From: Archangium gephyra
Lineage (GTDB): Bacteria; Myxococcota; Myxococcia; Myxococcales; Myxococcaceae
Length of the DNA: 64,000 bases
Direction of reading: 5' to 3'
NCBI RefSeq assembly: GCF_001027285.1
Contig: NZ_CP011509.1
Coordinates: 6,224,501 to 6,288,500 of the forward strand
Of this stretch, positions 61,168 through 64,000 are shown piece by piece. The translations under genes were made by a program, and so were the position numbers. The notes under the pieces were generated by a model, which searched no databases, was not told the origin of the DNA, and saw only the letters and a program-made list of their open reading frames with translations. Within the stretch, counting starts at the first letter, position 1, and each line of letters opens with the position of its first letter.

Positions 61168-61180
61168 GAAAGCGATGGCT

Positions 61181-62290
61181 TCAGCCGCCGGCTACGGTGG
61201 TGCCGAGCAGGCCATCCTGCCGGCGCACCTCGGCATCGAAGGCCGCGCGCTGGCCCGCCGCGAGCGAGCGCCGGTAGGTGCGGTGGCTCTCGTACGGATC
61301 CAGCACGCGCTCGTCACCGGCCTCGAGCTGATAGTGCAGGTGGGGCGCGAAGGAGCGGCCGCTGTTGCCGCTGCGGCCCAGCATGGTGCCCACGTTGAAG
61401 CGGTCTCCCACCTTGAGCGAGCGCGGCAGCTCATCCATGTGCAGGAAGAGCGCGCGGCGGTGCTTGCCGCCAATTTCCTCCAGCTCGATGCAGTTGCCGT
61501 TGAAGCGGAAGCTCCAGTTCTTGCGGCGGACGATGCCCGTGAAGGGCGCCTTCACCGGAGTGCCCACGGGCGTCTTGAAGTCCACGCCCTTGTGCCGGCG
61601 GCCATCGCGCAGCAGCGACGTCACCTGCTCGTAGTCCTCCAGGGGCGAGTTCTCCAGGCGCAGCTCCAGCTCCTCGCCGCTGGGCAGGTAGTAGCGGGGG
61701 TTCTTGTCGCCCTCGGGCTGGAAGCGGTAGGCGCGGTGCGTCTGGCCCGTCTTGTTGCTGGTGAAGCGCACCGCGTACACGAGGGGCTCCTCGTTGGGGC
61801 GCACCTGGTAGAGGATGTCGAGCGTGTCCCCCCGCCGCAGGTCACCCGGCACGTCCACCCACCACACGAGCGTGCGCGTCACCACCTGGGCGAGCGCGGG
61901 GCCCACTTCGGGGCCGGCGGCGGCGGTGACGGCCGTCTCCATGGGCCCATCAATGCGGATGGTGGCGCGGGACAGCCCGGCGGCCGTGAGCGGATCCGAG
62001 GGGGCGGCCGCGATGGGCGCGGCGGCGGAAGGGGCCGTCGCCGAAGGAGGGGGGGCGGAAGGGCCGGTGGCGGAAGGAGTGGCGGCGGTGGCGCCGGCCT
62101 CCCCGGAGCCCATGGCCACGGGCGCGGTGAGCTGCTGCTCGGTCGTGGCGGGAGGCGTCTCCGAGGCGAGCCGTTGCTTCCACCACCATACGCCTCCAGC
62201 GCTCAGACCGAGCAGCAAGGAGACGACCATCACCGGACCTACAGGGCTTTTCTTCGGCTGTGGTCCGAGGGTGGGAAGAGGCGGCCGCAT
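61181..62290 (-). CDS. membrane-anchored M23 metallopeptidase
   Basis: The 369-residue product has one N-terminal transmembrane helix (about residues 17-37) and an Ala/Pro/Thr-rich spacer with repeated SATAPSA-like units (to about 100). A domain with [11 protein letters not shown] and [13 protein letters not shown] follows. The C-terminal M23 peptidase (about 225-330) has the zinc motif [29 protein letters not shown] and [10 protein letters not shown]23 enzymes cleave peptidoglycan cross-bridges, so a wall-remodelling role in the periplasm is inferred. The zinc ligands are intact. Confidence 0.9.
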   Translation of the reverse strand: MRPPLPTLGPQPKKSPVGPVMVVSLLLGLSAGGVWWWKQRLASETPPATTEQQLTAPVAMGSGEAGATAATPSATGPSAPPPSATAPSAAAPIAAAPSDPLTAAGLSRATIRIDGPMETAVTAAAGPEVGPALAQVVTRTLVWWVDVPGDLRRGDTLDILYQVRPNEEPLVYAVRFTSNKTGQTHRAYRFQPEGDKNPRYYLPSGEELELRLENSPLEDYEQVTSLLRDGRRHKGVDFKTPVGTPVKAPFTGIVRRKNWSFRFNGNCIELEEIGGKHRRALFLHMDELPRSLKVGDRFNVGTMLGRSGNSGRSFAPHLHYQLEAGDERVLDPYESHRTYRRSLAAGQRAAFDAEVRRQDGLLGTTVAGG

Positions 62291-62348
62291 TCAAGCTCCC
62301 AGAGAGGAAAGGGGTTGTGGCCGGGACCGAACCGATGGTTTCGCGGCG

Positions 62349-62365
62349 ATATTTCGCCGTCCCGA

Positions 62366-62376
<11 letters not shown>
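62349..62376 (-). promoter_or_regulatory. promoter for the M23 peptidase gene
   Basis: On the minus strand, TTGACG (62376-62371) and AAATAT (62354-62349) are 16 bases apart. The -35 lies inside the last codons of the upstream regulator gene. The start is 59 bases downstream. Confidence 0.4.
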
Positions 62377-63784
<1,408 letters not shown>

Positions 63785-63810
63785 GGGGGGCTGGCGGGGG
63801 CTCCGCCGGA

Positions 63811-64000
63811 CTAGCCGCGGTTCGGCGTGGATTCCAGGGTGCAGATGGAGTCGGGGTGCTTGATGCGGAGGATGAGCGACTCCAGCACCCGGAAGGGATG
63901 GTTCATCCGCGAGGCGCCCAGGTAGGCGGCCACCATGTCCATGGCCACCGCCAGGTCCATGTTCTCGCGGCCGGTGGAGACGACCACGCCCGAGTCGCCG
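63811..64000 (-). CDS. encA: encapsulin shell protein, C-terminal fragment
   Basis: The 62-residue C-terminal end enters from the right edge and stops at 63811. It reads [38 protein letters not shown], then [18 protein letters not shown]. This is nearly identical to the end of the Myxococcus xanthus EncA shell protein as I recall it. EncA forms the icosahedral iron-storage nanocompartment that packages the ferritin-like EncB, EncC and EncD. The rest of the gene and any cargo genes lie outside the window. Confidence 0.93.
   Translation of the reverse strand, partial: GDSGVVVSTGRENMDLAVAMDMVAAYLGASRMNHPFRVLESLILRIKHPDSICTLESTPNRG

Overview
The window is about 70% GC and packed with genes on both strands. 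No gene-free gap exceeds 300 bases, and I see no tRNA, rRNA, CRISPR array, transposase or integrase. The gene content points to a myxobacterium (Myxococcota, probably Cystobacterineae such as Archangium, Cystobacter or Melittangium). The fragment at the right edge matches the Myxococcus xanthus encapsulin EncA closely. Menaquinone biosynthesis, a PilT-type pilus ATPase, an integral-membrane Ser/Thr kinase and an NtrC-type regulator fit the same group.

Layout. 1-14500: tail of a CCA-adding/poly(A) polymerase-family enzyme, mnmA, a SPOR protein, manA (frameshifted), a divergent lipoprotein/ribbon-helix-helix pair, two sugar-nucleotide SDR enzymes, lepA-lepB, then pyrB-pyrC-carA. 14500-20750: pyruvate kinase, an exported bifunctional-nuclease-domain protein, an acidic zinc-ribbon protein, an acyl-CoA synthetase and citrate synthase. 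20836-35219: a chorismate/menaquinone divergon. The minus-strand operon aroF-menG-aroK-aroDE-aroC-aroB-aroA encodes all seven shikimate steps plus the last menaquinone methylation. It faces the plus-strand operon menF-menD-menH-menA-menC-menE, and 128 bases separate the two. Most junctions overlap by a few bases, so translation is probably coupled. menB is not in the window.

35221-44195 is more accessory: a STAS-like protein, pilT (apparently with a CTG start), a membrane Ser/Thr kinase, a fusion of an endonuclease/exonuclease/phosphatase domain with an OTU cysteine-protease domain (the most unusual gene here), a DUF4105 membrane protein, an OmpA lipoprotein, a WYL regulator with a VOC protein, and a methyltransferase. 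44397-52447 is a TCA block: icd, mdh, sdhA, sdhB, sucC, sucD, ndk. 52616-59656 is translation-related: rlmN, rpsP-khpA-rimM-trmD-rplS, a membrane SMC/YhaN-like protein with a degenerate P-loop, yraN and rsmI. 59747-64000 (minus) holds an outer-membrane protein, an M23 peptidase, an NtrC-type regulator and the end of encA.

Two patterns cut across the annotation. First, a roughly 40-60 bp GC-rich palindromic repeat recurs at seven loci. It usually lies between genes, often convergent ones, but it also sits in frame inside aroDE (in the linker between the two enzymes) and, as a tandem pair, inside menC. Second, manA, aroB and menF each need one extra base in a G/C run to restore the family reading frame, and the rlmN N-terminus shows the same pattern. 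This means either sequencing indels or real lesions; the sequence alone cannot say which.
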